Shown in pieces: positions 9,112 through 18,866 of a DNA stretch of 34,198 nt. The first letter of the stretch is position 1; every line of letters begins with the position of its first letter. The notes below the pieces were generated by a model that worked only from the letters and a program-made list of their open reading frames with translations, was not told the origin of the DNA and made no database searches. The DNA is taken from contig JBMGUZ010000028.1 of the NCBI GenBank assembly GCA_051530055.1, positions 1-34,198 on the forward strand, in the 5' to 3' direction. Origin of the DNA: Neoechinorhynchus agilis. Lineage: Eukaryota > Acanthocephala. Position numbers and translations under genes: made by a program.

Positions 9112-9418
9112 CTGAAATATGGATTTTATTTCCAAAAATCCAACTCTTTTTTTTCTACACAATCTTGCACGTCTTTTGATCGATTTTCCGAAAACAAAAT
9201 CATCATTCTATTACCAAAATATGAACTATTCATTCTTCAAACAAATCTGAGACTTTCGATTCAACATCCAGATAGGTCTCGGTGTTGGAATTCGAATTGG
9301 ATGGGTACTGAACAGTATCCTTGCTTTTTAATTGCTTGCTGTGTCTTAGGTGGCCGTTCGCCACCGTCCACCGCAACGTTAGGTTTCGAAAACATTTTTT
9401 TGCATTGAAATGCAGAAA
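9112..9418 (-). other. Possible minus-strand gene fragment, frame-shifted
   Basis: Two overlapping minus-strand frames look partly coding. One starts with an ATG near 9396 (MFSKPNVAVDGGERPP). The other ends in a sensible acidic C-terminus (TETYLDVESKVSDLFEE, stop near 9230). They are out of frame with each other and no plausible short intron joins them. No family recognised. The remainder (9112-9229) is AT-rich with nothing visible. Confidence 0.25.
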
Positions 9419-10555
9419 AAAAATTATTCGACAAAGGCAAACCATGGAACGACCGCTGTCGCTGAATAACCAAAGCAACATTCTATAGTTAAGTATCCGT
9501 TCTTTTTATTTGAGGTCACAATCCGATCCACTGCATGGATTTGTTGGCCCAGTCTGCTGAGGAAATCCACTCAAAGGGTAGTCTCAACAGGGTTTTCAAG
9601 AATACACAGCGGAATTTTAGGCTTTGTTCTGGAGGCCTTCCTCTGGAATAAAAAACTAGGCCTGAAATAGCCCAAGAGCACCATATTACTTTGCATATCT
9701 TGGCGCTGAGCCTAATACGAGCGGCCCGTCTCGCCTTAACTCTGGCTGTCTTTAAAAGTTTTTTCATCTTGTGTATATCGGAGGCGGGCGAAAGGTTATT
9801 AGTGAAAGTATAACCTAAAATATCAAGCTTTTTATAAGCAGGGTCGAAATCTAACCCAAAAATCCTACGATTGAAAAAATTATTCCGCAAAGGCAAACAA
9901 TGGATCGACCGCTGTCGCTGAATAACTGAAGCAACATTCTATACTAGTTACTATCCGTTTTTGGAAGTCATAATCCGATCCACTGCATGGATTTATTGGC
10001 CCAGTCTGCTGGGGAAATCAACTCAAAGGGCAATCTCGACAGGATTTTCAAGAATACACAGCGGAATTTTAGGCGTTGTTCTGGAGGCCTTCCTCTGGAA
10101 TAAAAAACTAGGCCTGAAATAGTCCAAGAGCACCATATTACTTTGCATATCTTGGCGCTAAGCCTAATACGAGCGGCGCGTCTCGCCTTAACTCTGGCTG
10201 TCTTTAAAAGTTTTTTCATCTTGTGTATATCGGAGGCGGGCGAGAGGTTATTAGTGAAAGTATAACCTAAAATATCAAGCTTTTTATAAGCGGGTCGAAA
10301 TCTAACCCAAAAATCCCACGATTAAAAAAATTATTCCGCAAAGGCAAACAATGGATCGACCGCTGTCGCTGAATAACTGAAGCAACATTCTATACTAGTT
10401 ACTATCCGTTTTTGGAAGTCATAATCCGATCCACTGCATGGATTTGTTGGCCCAGTCTGCTGAGGAAATCCACTCAAAGGGTAGTCTCGACAGGGTTTTC
10501 AAGAATACACAGCGGAATTTTAGTCGTTGTTCTGGAGCCCTTCCTCTGAAATGCA
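9419..10555 (-). repeat. Tandem array of about 452-bp units with a reverse-transcriptase-like ORF
   Basis: Units begin at about 9419, 9877 and 10327 (same landmark: GCAAAGGCAAAC ... CGACCGCTGTCGCTGAATAA); the third is cut at about 10550. Each full unit encodes on the minus strand a peptide of about 126 residues containing DILGYTFTNNLSPASDIHK, KKLLKTARVKARRAARIRL, VIWCSWAISGLVFYSRGRPP and ADWANKSMQWIGL. The order LGY, basic helix, then a hydrophobic W/F-rich segment resembles the region behind the catalytic motif in reverse transcriptases of retroelements. No catalytic box is present, so the family is open; a LINE fragment is my best guess. Units are highly similar, so the amplification is young. 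Confidence 0.6.
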
Positions 10556-10587
10556 GAGTTTAACGTCGCAGCGTGCAATGAAAATAA

Positions 10588-10776
10588 ATGCAATCAATCG
10601 CTTCGATTACCATTAATATATATAAATTCCGTTTCCATGACGACGGATTTGTTATTTGGATAGACTCCAAAAGACCGGGTAGCCGTGGCAATTATATCTT
10701 CATTCATCAAATCACCGTTCCTGAGCCTGAAGTCTCAATTGATGATTGGAAATCAATAAATTATCCGGTCATTTAG
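10588..10776 (+). CDS. Short unrecognised ORF, possibly an exon
   Basis: Sixty-two codons between the RT-like array and Tim13. The residues from about 12 on look protein-like (FRFHDDGFVIWIDSKRPG, then YIFIHQITVPEPEVSIDDWK), with a Trp/Asp-rich beta-type pattern and a clean stop. The first residues run over AT-rich sequence joined to the repeat, so the true 5' end is probably missing. No family recognised. Confidence 0.3.
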   Translation: MQSIASITINIYKFRFHDDGFVIWIDSKRPGSRGNYIFIHQITVPEPEVSIDDWKSINYPVI

Positions 10777-10875
10777 GGGATGCCATTTGTTGGCAAGACG
10801 TTTGAAGATACGACAGAAACGAATCGTTTTCAATGCGGTGATTTTTTTGAAATTGTGATTTAAAACTCTTGGGAG

Positions 10876-11259
10876 ATGTCTTCATATTCGGATGAATCAA
10901 TAAGTTCGACTTCCCAATTGACGAGTGATCAGCGGCAAAAAGTGATGGAAAACGTCCAGCACACAATGAACGTCCAGAATCTCCAAGAACTAATAAAGGT
11001 ATTTCATGGAGTCTTTGCAATTCACGGGCAAGAGTTTTTTATCAGCGAATGGGCGAGAGATGTTTTAAGACTTGCATTACACGACCTGGCACTACGCTTG
11101 GATCCGGCGAACAAGTAAGTTTGCACTTTATTTTAATATAAAAATTAATTTTAGAAATGCCTGTCGAATTGTCTGGATCGATATCTGGAATCCGTTGATC
11201 TCGTCTCAAAAGCGTACGTGAACCGAATCAATTCAGGTTTTAACGGAACCAGCACCTAA
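10876..11259 (+). CDS. TIMM13: Mitochondrial intermembrane-space chaperone Tim13
   Basis: Three micro-exons give a 98-residue small Tim protein: 10876-10998, 11046-11114, 11155-11259. Introns are 10999-11045 (GTATTT...ATCAG, 47 bp) and 11115-11154 (GTAAGT...TTTAG, 40 bp), both phase 0. The spliced protein has the N-terminal helix QKVMENVQHTMNVQNLQELI, then RMGERCFKTCITRPGTTLG, then KCLSNCLDRYLESVDLVSKA. That shows the twin CX3C motifs (CFKTC and CLSNC, 14 residues apart) of the family. The arrangement LQELI-x-RM-x-x-x-CF-x-x-CI-x-x-PG matches Tim13 better than Tim8/9/10. Tim8-Tim13 complexes escort hydrophobic inner-membrane precursors such as Tim23 across the intermembrane space. Length is close to human TIMM13 (95). 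AATAAA follows at 11280. Confidence 0.9.
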
Positions 11260-11279
11260 GTACGGTAGTATCGATTAAT

Positions 11280-11285
11280 AATAAA
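11280..11285 (+). terminator. AATAAA signal of Tim13
   Basis: AATAAA 20 bp past the Tim13 stop codon, directly adjoining the first unit of the 214-bp tandem array. Confidence 0.6.
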
Positions 11286-14200
11286 TCCGAATTTGTTTTA
11301 TATAAAGAATTTAAAACACTTAAACAATCTTGTGATAAAAGAATATACAAGATTGTGCCTCCAAAACCAATCGGAATCAATAAATTCTTTTAATTTTTTA
11401 TGTTCCAAATAAAAAGATGAAGTGTTAAATCTTTCGAAATAAAAATCGCGTAAATATCCTAATTTATCATCCGAATTTTCAGCAAGAGGATGTACAATAA
11501 TGATTTTGTTTTTTATATAAAAAATTTAAAACTCTTAAACAATATTGTGATAAAAGAATAGACAAGATTGTGCCTCCAAAACCAATGGGAATCAATAAAT
11601 TCTTTTAATTTTTTATGTGCCAACTGAAAAGATGAATTGTTAAATCTTTCGAAATAAAAATCGCGTAAATATCCTAATTTATCATCCGAATTTTCAACAA
11701 GAGGATGTACAATAATTATTTTGTTTTTATATAAAGAATTTAAAACTCTTAAACAATATTGTGATAAAAGAATAGACAAGATTGTGCCTCCAAAACCAAT
11801 CGGAATCAATAAATTCTTTTAATTTTTTATGTGCCAACTGAAAAGATGAATTGTTAAATCTTTCGAAATAAAAATCGCGTAAATATCCTAATTTATCATC
11901 CGAATTTTCAACAAGAGGATGTACAGTAATGATTTTGTTTTTATATAAAGAATTTAAAACTCTTAAACAATCTTGTGATAAAAGAATATACAAGATTGTG
12001 CCTCCAAAACCAATGGGAATCAATAAATTCTTTTAATTTTTTATGTGCCAACTGAAAAGATGAATTGCTAAATCTTTCGAAATAAAAATCGCGTAAATAT
12101 CCTAATTTATCATCCGAATTTTCAACAAGAGGATGTACAGTAATGATTTTGTTTTTTATATAAAGAATTTAAAACTCTTAAACAATCTTGTGATAAAAGA
12201 ATAGACAAGATTGTGCCTCCAAAACCAATGGGAATCAATAAATTCTTTTAATTTTTTATGTGCCAACTGAAAAGATGAATTGTTAAATCTTTCGAAATAA
12301 AAATCGCGTAAATATCCTAATTTATCATCCGAATTTTCAACAAGAGGGTGTACAATAATTATTTTGTTTTTATATAAAGAATTTAAAACTCTTAAACAAT
12401 ATTGTATTAAAAGAATAGACAAGATTGTGCCTCCAAAACCAATGGGAATCAATAAATTCTTTTAATTTTTTATGTGCCAACTGAAAAGATGAATTGTTAA
12501 ATCTTTCGAAATAAAAATCGCGTAAATATCCTAATTTATCATCAGAATTCAACAAGAGGATGTACAATAATGATTTTGTTTTTTATATAAAGAATATAAA
12601 ACACTTAAACAATCTTGTCATAAAAGAATAGACAAGATTGTGCCTCCAAAACCACTGGGAATCAATAAATTCTTTTAATTTTTTATGTGCCAACTGAAAA
12701 GATGAATTGTTAAATCTTTCGAAATAAAAATCGCGTAAATATCCTAATTTATCATCCGAATTTTCAGCAAGAGGATGTACAATAATGATTTTGTTTTTTA
12801 TATAAAGAATATAAAACACTTAAACAATCTTGTGATAAAAGAATAGACAAGATTGTGCCTCCAAAACCAATCGGAATCAATAAATTCTTTTAATTTGTTA
12901 TGTGCCAAATGAAAAGATGAAGTGTTAAATCTTTCGAAATTAAAATCGCGTAAATATCCTAATTTATCATCCGAATTTTCAGCAAGAGGATGTACAATAA
13001 TGATTTTGTTTTTTATATAAAGAATATAAAACACTTAAACAATCTTGTGATAAAAGAATAGACAAGATTGTGCCTCCAAAACCAATGGGAATCACAATAA
13101 ATTCTTTTAATTTTTTATGTGCCAACTGAAAAGATGAATTGTTAAATCTTTCGAAAATAAAAATCGCGTAAATATCCTAATTTATCATCCGAATTTTCAA
13201 CAAGAGGATGTACAATAATTATTTTGTTTTTATATAAAGAATTTAAAACTCTTAAACAATATTGTGATAAAAGAATAGACAAGATTGTGCCTCAAAACCA
13301 ATGGGAATCAATAAATGCTTTTAATTTTTTATGTGCCAACTGAAAAAAGATGAAGTGTTAAATCTTTCGAAATAAAAATCGCGTAAATATCCTAATTTAT
13401 CATCCGAATTTTCAACAAGAGGATGTACAGTAATGATTTTGTTTTTATATAAAGAATTTAAAACTCTTAAACAATCTTGTGATAAAAGAATAGACAAGAT
13501 TGTGCCTCTAAAACCAATCGGAATCAATAAATTCTTTTAATTTTTTATGTACCAAATAAAAAGATGAAGTGTTAAATCTTTCGAAATAAAAATCGCGTAA
13601 ATATCCTAATTTATCATCCGAATTTTCAACAAGAGGATGTACAGTAATGATTTTGTTTTTATATAAAGAATTTAAAACACTTAAACAATCTTGTGATAAA
13701 GGAATATACAAGATTGTGCCTCCAAAACCAATCGGAATCAATAAATTCTTTTAATTTTTTATGTGCCAAATAAAAAGATGAAGTGTTAAATCTTTCGAAA
13801 TAAAAATCGCGTAAATATCCTAATTTATCATCCGAATTTTCAGCAAGAGGATGTACAATAATGATTTTGTTTTTATATAAAGAATTTAAAACACTTAAAC
13901 AATCTTGTGATAAAAGAATAGACAAGATTGTGCCTCCAAAACCAATCGGAATCAATAAATTCTTTTAATTTTTTATGTGCCAAATAAAAAGATGAAGTGT
14001 TAAATCTTTCGAAATAAGAGTCGCGTAAATATCCTAATTTATCATCCGAATTTTCAACAAGAGGATGTACAGTAATGATTTTGTTTTTATATAAAGAATT
14101 TAAAACACTTAAACAATCTTGTGATAAAAGAATAGACAAGATTGTGCCTCCAAAACCAATCGGAATCAATAAATTCTTTTAATTTTTTATGTGCCAAATA

Positions 14201-14468
14201 AAAAGATGAAGTGTTAAATCTTTCGAAATAAAAATCGCGTAAATATCCTAATTTATCATCAGAATTTTCCTTAGAGGATGTACAGTAATGATTTTGTTTT
14301 TATATAAAGAATTTAAAACACTTAAACAATATTGTGATAAAAGAATAGACAAGATTGTGCCTCCAAAACCAATGGGAATCAATAAATTCTTTTAATTTTT
14401 TATGTGCCAACTGAAAAGATGAATTGTTAAATCTTTCGAAATAAAAATCGCGTAAATATCCTAATTTA
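11286..14468. repeat. 214-bp satellite-like tandem array, 15 units
   Basis: Fifteen head-to-tail copies, counted by the landmark AAATCGCGTAAATATCC (first at about 11443, last at about 14447; one copy has AGAGTCGCG). Unit length is 213-217, mostly 214 bp. Units differ by a few percent, e.g. AAGATGAATTG versus AAGATGAAGTG blocks. Most units contain an 8-bp inverted repeat, CAATCTTG...CAAGATTG, with a loop of about 15 bases. On the minus strand each unit is open (peptide HPLVENSDDKLGYLRDFYF then ERFNNSSFQLAHKKLKEFID), but 214 is 71 codons plus one base, so the frame changes every unit. The peptide is therefore either a relic of the sequence first amplified or chance. The last unit is truncated at about 14468 and joined to unrelated sequence. 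Confidence 0.95.
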
Positions 14469-14935
14469 AATTGACATTTTAAAGCTGAAATGTTATTTTG
14501 AATTAAAAATCTACCTTTGTAGATCGTGGATGTTTTTTCAGGACCCTGAAGAAGGAGTAAAACTCCAAAATATCGGACCAAATAAAATGCTCAAATAAGG
14601 ACGATCGAAAAGTTTTTCATAGAACCAATGGAATTTTACGAAGGACATTTTGGCGAATGCACTCTTTAATTATATTCGAGTTAAGAAAAAACTTAAATTA
14701 ACTAAAGGGAGCATTGCAGATTATGCATATCAATTTAATTAAACAATCAAATGGCTTACATGACGTCCACGAATCCATACCCGTCAGCTTCCTTGCCACG
14801 TCTTTCTCCTTCGCATTCTCATAAATTAGACGATAAACCTTAAGCCGAACTTGCATTAATTCCAAAATACGTTTATTATAAGATAATCCCGGATAAGGCG
14901 TATTTTATTATCTTTGTGATCTAGAAAAATACCGG
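14469..14935. other. Non-repetitive AT-rich stretch
   Basis: No gene recognised. A short minus-strand open frame (14581 to about 14470, starting MVRYFGVLLLLQGPEK) runs into the last unit of the 214-bp array. It may be a remnant of the sequence from which the array arose, but it is too short to call. Confidence 0.4.
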
Positions 14936-15560
14936 TTCACATGCCAGTCGCTATATTGATCAAGTTTTTGTTTTCGAAAATGGACACTTGGGAGAGGGCT
15001 GTTGTAATGACAAAAAGAAAATCTTTATCTCCGTGTGCATTCTTCGTCTTACGCCTTCTACAGGAATTGTTAAATTAGCGACATCGAAGTGTGGACTTGT
15101 TTTGAGTAGTTCTGGGGCTTTGTCGGGCTGGCCTTCAAAACTACAATGATCGATCTACGTTTTCCTGAAATGGCCTTTGAGGCATTGAAAACGAAGTCCC
15201 CTCAATTTATTCACGATTCGTTATAAATGACGGAGGAATAACACTGTTTCGGAGAAATTCCTCAGGGAAGAGAATTCGCTGTTCTTGACCCTTTAACCGT
15301 AAAGATCGGTTTGTCCAACCGAATGTTCATAATATAAAATACTAGTTCATATGCCTGTTACTGGATTGATTAAGTTGCTGCTTTCCAAAATGGACACTGG
15401 AGAAATCTTTATTTTCGAGCTGGGGCGTGGAGATGGTTTCGTCAGGCTTTTCGAGCAGTTCTGGGACATAGTTTGTGGAAACGCCATCCATTCGGTCAGT
15501 CAATTTGCACTCGAAGCAACTTGGTCTACGAGATGAAATGCGAACGGTTTGCACGGCCCA
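14936..15560. repeat. Two diverged copies of an unclassified dispersed repeat
   Basis: About 14936-15190 and 15342-15480 share segments at moderate identity. One is CATGCC-GTC/GTT ... TTGAT-AAGTT ... AAAATGGACACT. Another is the later TTTTGAGTAGTTCTGGGGC versus TTTCGAGCAGTTCTGGGAC. Both can encode MPV-x-x-LIK-x-L-x-SKMDT on the plus strand, but neither copy keeps a long frame (the second is open for 61 codons, 15351-15536). Likely two copies of a transposon fragment; family unknown. Confidence 0.5.
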
Positions 15561-15636
15561 GCAGGTTACATTTATCGACTTAAAATGAAATTAAACATCC
15601 TACCGGTTTGGGTCGGGGAAGCGTTGGCCCAAGCTT

Positions 15637-15785
15637 AATGCCCATGATGATACCGCAATGAGTTTATTCATCTCTTCGGATCCTCAGATACCTCCCGAGG
15701 AGGTGCCTTCGGCGGTATTTTGTCCCATCCTTTGACCAAAACTGGGATTAAAAGCTTTAGTCCACTAGACCACATCGACACAATG
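15637..15785 (-). mobile_element. tRNA-derived SINE candidate, copy A
   Basis: On the minus strand the head reads TGGTCTAGTGGA (15772-15761), close to the pol III A box. A B-box-like GGTCAAAGGATGGGA follows at 15737-15723. The body ends in a segment (15702-15637) that recurs at 15923-15988. A tRNA-like head plus a 3' part shared by two copies is SINE architecture. The B box is imperfect, so this may be a decayed copy. Confidence 0.45.
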
Positions 15786-15922
15786 ACGGAATGTACAAAC
15801 TTCACCACTTGAGAATGATCAAATCCTCATTTTACACCACTCGAGAAAACGCAATAGGCTGAGCCACGAATGCGTCAAAAGAGCTCGAGTATTTCAATTT
15901 ATTGACGCTGTGAGTTTGAGTT

Positions 15923-15988
15923 TAATACCCATGATGATACCGCAATGAGTTTATTCATCTCTTCGGATCCTCAGATACCTCCCGAGGA
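15923..15988 (-). mobile_element. SINE candidate, copy B (5'-truncated)
   Basis: Sixty-six bases nearly identical to 15637-15702, same orientation, without the tRNA-like head. Flanking sequence also shows short related blocks (GGCTGAGCCAC at about 15857 and 16038), so the neighbourhood has further partial duplication. Confidence 0.5.
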
Positions 15989-16149
15989 GAATTCAACGTG
16001 TGTACGGTTAACTTAATTTACACTCGATAAATATAACCGGCTGAGCCACACAAACGTTTATAAGCATCTTTAGTATTCCGTAGAACTCCTTTTTCTATGC
16101 TGCCAAATCTTCTTGGATATCATAATCCTGAAATGATTGCGAGGAAAGA

Positions 16150-18345
16150 TTCAAACCTAACAAACATCCACACTCCTTATAGCTTTCTCTCACACTACAG
16201 AGGTCGCTTTGTCATCTTGTCCTCAAAAATCAAACTTCATCCAATCGTCTTAGGTCCTCCATCACACTATCCATCTTTTTTTCGGCCTTCCCCGTTTCCT
16301 CTTCCCCTTGGTCTCAGTACGTCCGGCGCTCTATATCCAATCGTCTTCCGCTCGTTAATCGGCATGATGGAACCATCGCATTCTTTTTTTTGGCTATCAC
16401 TTCCTGCACCGGCTCGACGTCGAACATTTTTCTAGTCTCGGCATTGGGTATTTTATCCCTGTGTGTTACTCCAGCTAACCATCTCAGCATCCTCCTCCTT
16501 TTTTATAGCCCAAGTCTCCGCTGCGTATACCATTGCAAGTCTTACCACTGCTTTGTACACGCTCCGTTTGAGCTTGTTCAGGAGAAGTTTATCGCACAGG
16601 ATGCCCGTAACTCTTTTCCAGTTATTCCACCCGCATTGAACTCTTTGTCCGATCTCTGGTGCATGTTCACAGGACATGCTTAGCAGGCTGCCCAGATATT
16701 TGAAGATGTTCCTCTTTTCGACGTTAACTCCTTGCATGCCTACTTCGCCTGGTCCCATATCGTTTTGCTCCTGCTAATTTTCAGGCCATTGCTTTCTAAG
16801 CGATGTCGCCAACTCTCCAACATTTTCTCGAGTGTCACCGAGTCCCTTGCCGTGAGCACCAGATAATCTGCAAATAATATCGTCCAGGGCGCGTTCATTT
16901 CTGCATTTCCTAGGACATCGATGACTGTCGCGAACAAGAATGGGCTAAACACTGAACCTTGATATAGACCAATGGACACCTGGAAATAATCTGTCCTTCC
17001 TATTTGAAATTCCACGCTGGTGAAACACTTTTTATACATCTTTTTGATCGTGGTCACAAAATGCTCTGGACAGTTTCTCTTCCTCAAACAGGCCCAAATC
17101 AGGTCTCGGGCACGGTGTCATTTGCTTTCTCCAGGTCGATGAACACACTATGCAACGGACAATGTTTCTCATTAAATTTTTCATAGCACGAAGATAGCGT
17201 CAATTGTGCTTCTACCTGGCATAAAGCCGCGCTGGGCTTCGCTGATTTGGTACTCCTCCCCAATCCGATTGTCAACCATTCGCTCCCACAATTTCATTGT
17301 GCAGGATATCAGCTTGATGCCACCGTAATTGCTACACTGCAGAATATTTCCTTTACCCTTAAAAATCGGCTCAAGTACGCTTATTTGCCATACTGACGGA
17401 ATCTTTTGCTCTGCATCTATCTTTCGAAAGAGTCTAGTAAGCTGTTTGACTAAGAAGGCGTCCAAACATTTCCATACCTCAATCGGGATGTTATCTGGAC
17501 CGGCACTCTTACCAATCTTCATCTTTCTGATCTGCGACGTGGCTCAAGTGAGTGCATACAAGTCCAAGAGTACCTAAAAAGCAGCGCTTTACCAAATTAT
17601 GCTCATATTCGCTAAGCTGGCTCATCAGCAGTCTAACTTGTATTTATGGTTTGAACAACCGAACAACCACTATAACACGTGATTTTCGGTCCAACGTGTC
17701 CGTTGAAATCACCGGTTATCACATATCGTTCCCCCATAGTCCTTGTCAATTCAGATTGATCCAGCCAAAATTCATCTTTCTCCTCCTCGCTGCAACCGAC
17801 GCGGCCACTACTGTCGTGATTCCATTACTCACGTTTATCTTCACCGCCATAACTCGATCACTTGTTCTTTTCACTTCCATTACATCGTCGACAAGGTCTT
17901 TAGCGATTACAATACCGACCCTGTTTCTACCACTTGTTCCGCCACTATAAATTAGTTTATAACCTTCTCCAAGTTCTTTAGCCTTGCGTATTTTCCATCG
18001 TACTTCTTGTACGCCCAGTATCTGAATTTTTCTTCTCCTCATCAAATCGGCAACTTCCCTGCTTCTCCCGGTCAATGCACCTACGTTCAGGGTGCCGATT
18101 CGTATTTTGAAAGCGACTCGCTTCTTTAGCCGGACCCGTCTTTGATCCGGTAACCCGGAATAATGTTTCACAAACCCCGGACGCCGGTTTTGCGCGTCGC
18201 ATGAAGGGAACGCCCAAGTATTGGCATATATAGTTTTGGCACAGGATTTTATGGCCGGATGCCCTTCCTGACGTCAACCTTCCCCATTTCCTCGGGATTG
18301 GGACCTGCACCGAGTTTCCCCGATGGTTGGGTTTATTCACACCTC
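16150..18345 (-). mobile_element. RTE-clade LINE, internally deleted and decayed
   Basis: Reading from high to low coordinates. The 5' leader 18345-18180 has the GGAAGGGCATCCGGC-type block common in RTE elements. Apurinic-type endonuclease 18171-17746: IRIGTLNVGALTGR, LGVQEVRWK, YSGGTSGRNRVGIVIAKDLV. Reverse transcriptase 17522-16750: KSAGPDNIPIEVWK, SVWQISVLEPIFKGKG, QRGFMPGRSTIDAIF, ILFADYLVL. C-terminal tail 16750-16250: YLGSLLSM and WKRVTGILCDKL, then RPKGKRKRGRPKKRW-like sequence. About 0.9 kb between endonuclease and RT is missing, and the RT is split over several frames. The catalytic box reads FADY instead of FADD. It ends near 16150 in the tail typical of the clade. Dead copy of moderate age; its remaining length is about 2.2 kb against roughly 3.2 kb for a full RTE. 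Confidence 0.88.
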
Positions 18346-18520
18346 ACAAACTCTCCTGCAAACAATAAACACCAATTACCACCCCGACCGGGTATTGCAA
18401 CCCGCCCGGACTCGTAATCCACCCCAAAATCAATAGCCAGTTTCATTTTCCAATCATAACTCGAGTGTTTATGAGGACTTAAAGGGGGACATGGGTCCTC
18501 TTCTTTTTGAATCAACAAAT
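18346..18520 (-). mobile_element. Upstream leader of the RTE element or an adjoining tRNA-like repeat
   Basis: Continuing upstream of the LINE on the minus strand, the sequence contains GGTTGCAATACCC (about 18402-18390), resembling a pol III B box, within GC-rich flanks unlike the surrounding AT-rich DNA. It may be the 5' leader of the LINE or a SINE-like head next to it. No A box is convincing. Confidence 0.3.
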
Positions 18521-18753
18521 AAAACGTGTTATTAATATATTATTATAACATTGCATTTCAAAACTGTGGATAGCATCTTAAATTTCCAAATAATGAAAAA
18601 AATATTGAGTAGGCTGTGTGCATAATAAGGTGTGCTACACCCCAAGACACCAATAAAAAAAGAAGATTCGTTCATTCGCTAGGCATCTTATGCGCGGAAA
18701 GCTGAAGATGCAGAACATCAGACGAGAAAAGGAAGAATATATTTTCCGAATTT

Positions 18754-18763
18754 CCTTATAAGG
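18754..18763 (+). promoter_or_regulatory. Perfect CArG box (SRF site)
   Basis: CCTTATAAGG, an exact CC(A/T)6GG serum-response-factor site, 113 bp before the actin ATG and 48 bp before the TATA box. CArG boxes are the classical control element of animal actin promoters. Confidence 0.75.
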
Positions 18764-18810
18764 AGATTCGTTTCCGCTTAGCGTGAAAATTATGCGAGTT
18801 TCTGGGCACA

Positions 18811-18816
18811 TATAAG
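18811..18816 (+). promoter_or_regulatory. TATA box of the actin gene
   Basis: TATAAG in the context CACATATAAGGCC, 56 bp upstream of the ATG. A start of transcription near 18840 would leave a leader of about 27 bases. Confidence 0.7.
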
Positions 18817-18866
18817 GCCGCAGTTCACGATGAGGGCACAGATCGGATCCACTAAGTACTCAAAAC

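Noticed and set aside
11286-14468. The repeated 98-residue minus-strand ORFs as a gene family
   Set aside because: They are the same 214-bp unit read again and again. The frame changes every unit, no start context or splice sites recur sensibly, and the array begins at another gene's polyadenylation signal.
11286-14468. CRISPR-like array
   Set aside because: The units abut with no spacers, are 214 bp long, and the genome is clearly animal.
15723-15785. Functional tRNA gene
   Set aside because: Only the A box is good; the B box is imperfect and I cannot draw a full cloverleaf with an acceptor stem.
16097-17955. Plus-strand ORFs across the LINE (e.g. 16097-16435, 17552-17950)
   Set aside because: They are antisense to clear endonuclease and reverse transcriptase coding sequence.
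18390-18402. tRNA B box as a sign of a tRNA gene
   Set aside because: It lies in the GC-rich leader of the RTE element, with no A box at the right distance.
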